A stretch of DNA of 33,980 nt from Flavobacteriales bacterium (lineage in GTDB: Bacteria > Bacteroidota > Bacteroidia > Flavobacteriales_D > Sanyastnellaceae): assembly GCA_947465255.1 (NCBI GenBank), contig CANIAA010000006.1:1-33980 (forward strand). The letters are read 5' to 3'. Positions 32,901 through 33,980 of this stretch are shown here, one piece after another. The notes below the pieces were generated by a model, which made no database searches, had not been told where the DNA came from, and saw only the letters and a list, made by a program, of their open reading frames with translations. Position 1 is the stretch's first letter. Each line of letters opens with the position of its first letter. The position numbers and the translations under genes are program-made.

Positions 32901-33980
32901 TCCCCATCGCATCGTCGCACAATATGCAGGTATCCTACACCGACGAAGGTGCGTTGCATTTCTATTTCCCGAATATCATGCTGCCCGACAGCGGTGCCGA
33001 TTATGCCGGCAGTCAGGGGTTTGTGCGCTTTCGGATTCACATCAATGAACTGGCTACACCAGGAACGGAAATTTTCAATCATGCGGAAATCTATTTCGAT
33101 CAGAATCCGGCCATCATAACCAACGATGTCATCAATACGGTTTTTGATTGTTACACAATGCCTCTGGTATACGACGATGTCATATGTCCGAATGTAAGTT
33201 CCGTATTCTCGACCACACGTTCCGATATGGAATCTTATACTTGGTACGTCGACGGCTCACGATTGGACTATTCAGAATCTGCTGTCGACATTGCCTTGAA
33301 TGCAGCGCCGCACGAGGTAATACTCATCGGCTCCCATCCACTTTGCGATATCACCACAACAGCATGGGTACAACCCACCTCAGCGCCGGCATTTATACTT
33401 ATGCAGGAAGACGTCACCTATTGTGAAGCACCTGTGTTATTGCAGGCCTCAGGCAATGGCGACATCTCCTGGTATGCCGGAGATGCAATCGTTCAACAGG
33501 GAAATGATTGGTTGGCAGAGTCACCGGGAACCTACGTGGCCATGCTGACGGGATTGTGTGGAGTTGTGCTAGACACGGTGCAGGTATTAAATGCCAGTCC
33601 ACCTGCATTCACTCTATTGCCTGTAGATGGTTATTCCTGCAACGAACCTATCGAATTGCAGGCAGCAGCGCCGTATCCGATTGAATGGTACTTGGACGAA
33701 ACATACCTTGCAACGGGTGAAAACGTATTGGTTGACGCAACAGGTGTGTACACTGCCCGAATAGACGATGGATGCTTGGCGAATGAAGTCAGTGTGCAAA
33801 TTGATATCCGCCCATTGTCGGAGCTCAGCGCGAACATTCTCGCAGACACTTCCTTTTGTTTCGGCGACTCTGTCTTATTCTATCTAATTGACAACACATT
33901 TAGCACAACGTGGATGCTAAACGGAGAAGCGATTGTTCCCAAGGCTGACGCTCTTACGCTCAACGAAAGTGCGGTTCTCA
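29933..33980 (+). CDS. large secreted FG-GAP/VCBS repeat surface protein (3' end beyond window)
   Basis: The ORF track omits this gene because no stop occurs before the window ends; the frame is open for 1349 codons. A signal peptide (LASAAMFLSIVLPASAQ, residues 12-28) is followed by about 13 FG-GAP/VCBS-type repeats (about 50-690) with calcium-loop-like motifs such as DFDQDGTID, DYDQNGQLD, DMNGDGRTD and DLDLDGDPD. An SdrD-B-like domain follows (GSVFDDTNSNGVRDSSENG, about 715-790), then a DUF11/DUF7619-like domain (VNELAELDYTIHFQNTGTATATDVLIVDSL, about 950-1060), then Ig/PKD-like modules with spaced Cys residues (to the end). This architecture is typical of Bacteroidota surface proteins exported by type IX secretion, but the C-terminal sorting domain that would prove it is outside the window. 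Confidence 0.9.
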   Translation, partial: MSLLSPKSRWNLASAAMFLSIVLPASAQWSQPELFYRRPGPVEQNEVLADFDQDGTIDVFFVASKFIQYHPGHNDSYQHAFDIAGAMSAVNASFDFNSDGRPEIIYYDASGIAHILWNDLAQTFPETIPASQTMNSFDAADYNLDGIADWSVGNTIYLNSGDGLNTTSVTASLNIGNLNEAFDINNDNLVDLVTYSNDQVRVRFNQGNFVFGAQTNYISATTSATGYKPLMYDDDDDGDLDYFYFGGALLRKENNGNGTFAAQTNALDVAGEVYLAAGDYDQNGQLDVLIQTVPAGTIRIHWNGVWGSTSAGQDLVNYSQLYDNGSFGIDSNKFMTHIGASDFMLMGRIQMDGVYYWFEVQMPNADGTLQQPLLFANSVGYSGSYFSTQKVLDMNGDGRTDIVAYQNARLRVYLQQSDGEVTGPVYMLNLPQLTSRFINHIGYYNNDNLPDIFVKNNADIEVYINDGNASVLPDPIVFTPPGLSSFQLTDFNNDLRSDMLVVTAAGPYHLYENTDSVYTNIGSQNSSAFQTLSEIQLNACADFDDNGWKDYVMLSGKILYQSENGIFYLGPQFSATDNYAALFTDDFNVDGNMDFVYDGIPNNIICYNNGDGTFTQGPAFSQSLLGASDLDLDGDPDLYYTSEAGTTQTVYALMNEASDNFTETSLFTTLLGPLSMADWNNDGADDFVKMYSGQGANSLNPAGYFLIDNEAVSSLTISGSVFDDTNSNGVRDSSENGIAWVPVHVSGNSTSIVYTDMLGNYIINIDQPGSYTLSVNNPADWTNTTPLQLDVIVDFANPNPIDIDFGQTLSNLQRELIFSMNTSQPLCNETKVNWLSCYNAGTTTLSGIATLDLPVGSIAYDFFPEPDTVFSDTIQWQIENLAPGSYSNFYVSVLHPGVEFIDSLMIFESLVSFTDQLGDTLLADSIAYDLLCAYDPNMKEEHTGYGPQGYVNELAELDYTIHFQNTGTATATDVLIVDSLSEYLDHASIFPIASSHNMQVSYTDEGALHFYFPNIMLPDSGADYAGSQGFVRFRIHINELATPGTEIFNHAEIYFDQNPAIITNDVINTVFDCYTMPLVYDDVICPNVSSVFSTTRSDMESYTWYVDGSRLDYSESAVDIALNAAPHEVILIGSHPLCDITTTAWVQPTSAPAFILMQEDVTYCEAPVLLQASGNGDISWYAGDAIVQQGNDWLAESPGTYVAMLTGLCGVVLDTVQVLNASPPAFTLLPVDGYSCNEPIELQAAAPYPIEWYLDETYLATGENVLVDATGVYTARIDDGCLANEVSVQIDIRPLSELSANILADTSFCFGDSVLFYLIDNTFSTTWMLNGEAIVPKADALTLNESAVL

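Noticed and set aside
30032-33849. Track ORFs on both strands inside the last 4 kb
   Set aside because: They are shadows of the single open frame of the FG-GAP protein, which itself shows signal peptide and repeat domains.
1-33980. tRNA genes, insertion sequences or attachment sites
   Set aside because: No cloverleaf, transposase, integrase or direct-repeat-flanked segment was seen in either strand.

Overview
The window looks like chromosomal DNA of a member of the Bacteroidota. The evidence is the family content (DUF2279, DUF4476, an unlinked SerA without an ACT domain, RNase Y next to ZapA, FG-GAP/SdrD-type surface protein, many lipoproteins), the promoter style (several TAnnTTTG -7 boxes, one with a TTG at the optimal 19-bp distance) and the near absence of Shine-Dalgarno sequences. 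Gene density is high, there is no prophage, insertion sequence, CRISPR array or tRNA, and no gap exceeds 300 bp once starts are corrected. Family assignments come from reading motifs by eye; no database search was run.

Layout. 1-5.9 kb, plus strand: CoA-binding protein, GNAT acetyltransferase and MltG (tightly packed), then a hybrid histidine kinase with its own promoter, a DUF2279 protein, and a dodecin whose C-terminus continues into a long histone-H1-like Lys/Ala tail. 5.9-12.6 kb: a secreted nuclease/phosphatase-like lipoprotein (minus), a MORN-like protein, a solute-binding lipoprotein paired with an ACMSD-type decarboxylase (plus), and a translationally coupled M23 peptidase plus lipoprotein pair (minus). 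12.7-15 kb: coiled-coil protein, zapA, a structured 80-nt spacer that may be a 6S-like RNA, and rny. 15.1-17.3 kb: polysaccharide flippase and a DUF4476 protein. 17.4-21.9 kb: serC, serA, DUF1015, yggS and a small membrane protein, separated by in-phase heptamer and octamer tandem repeats. 22.2-26.3 kb: recA with an upstream palindrome, a TPR lipoprotein, and a thioredoxin-like/NHL protein (minus). 26.4-29.6 kb, minus: the classic thrS-infC-rpmI-rplT operon with a terminator; infC appears to start at ATT behind an unusually strong Shine-Dalgarno. 29.9 kb to the end: the first 1349 residues of a large secreted FG-GAP repeat protein, cut by the window edge.

Functional threads: envelope maintenance (MltG, M23 peptidase, flippase, lipoproteins), serine biosynthesis (serC-serA with DUF1015), translation initiation (thrS-infC-rpmI-rplT), cell division and RNA turnover (zapA-rny), and DNA repair (recA). 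The least ordinary items are the dodecin/H1-tail fusion, the phase-locked heptamer and octamer arrays around the ser/recA region, the recA palindrome, and the infC start site.
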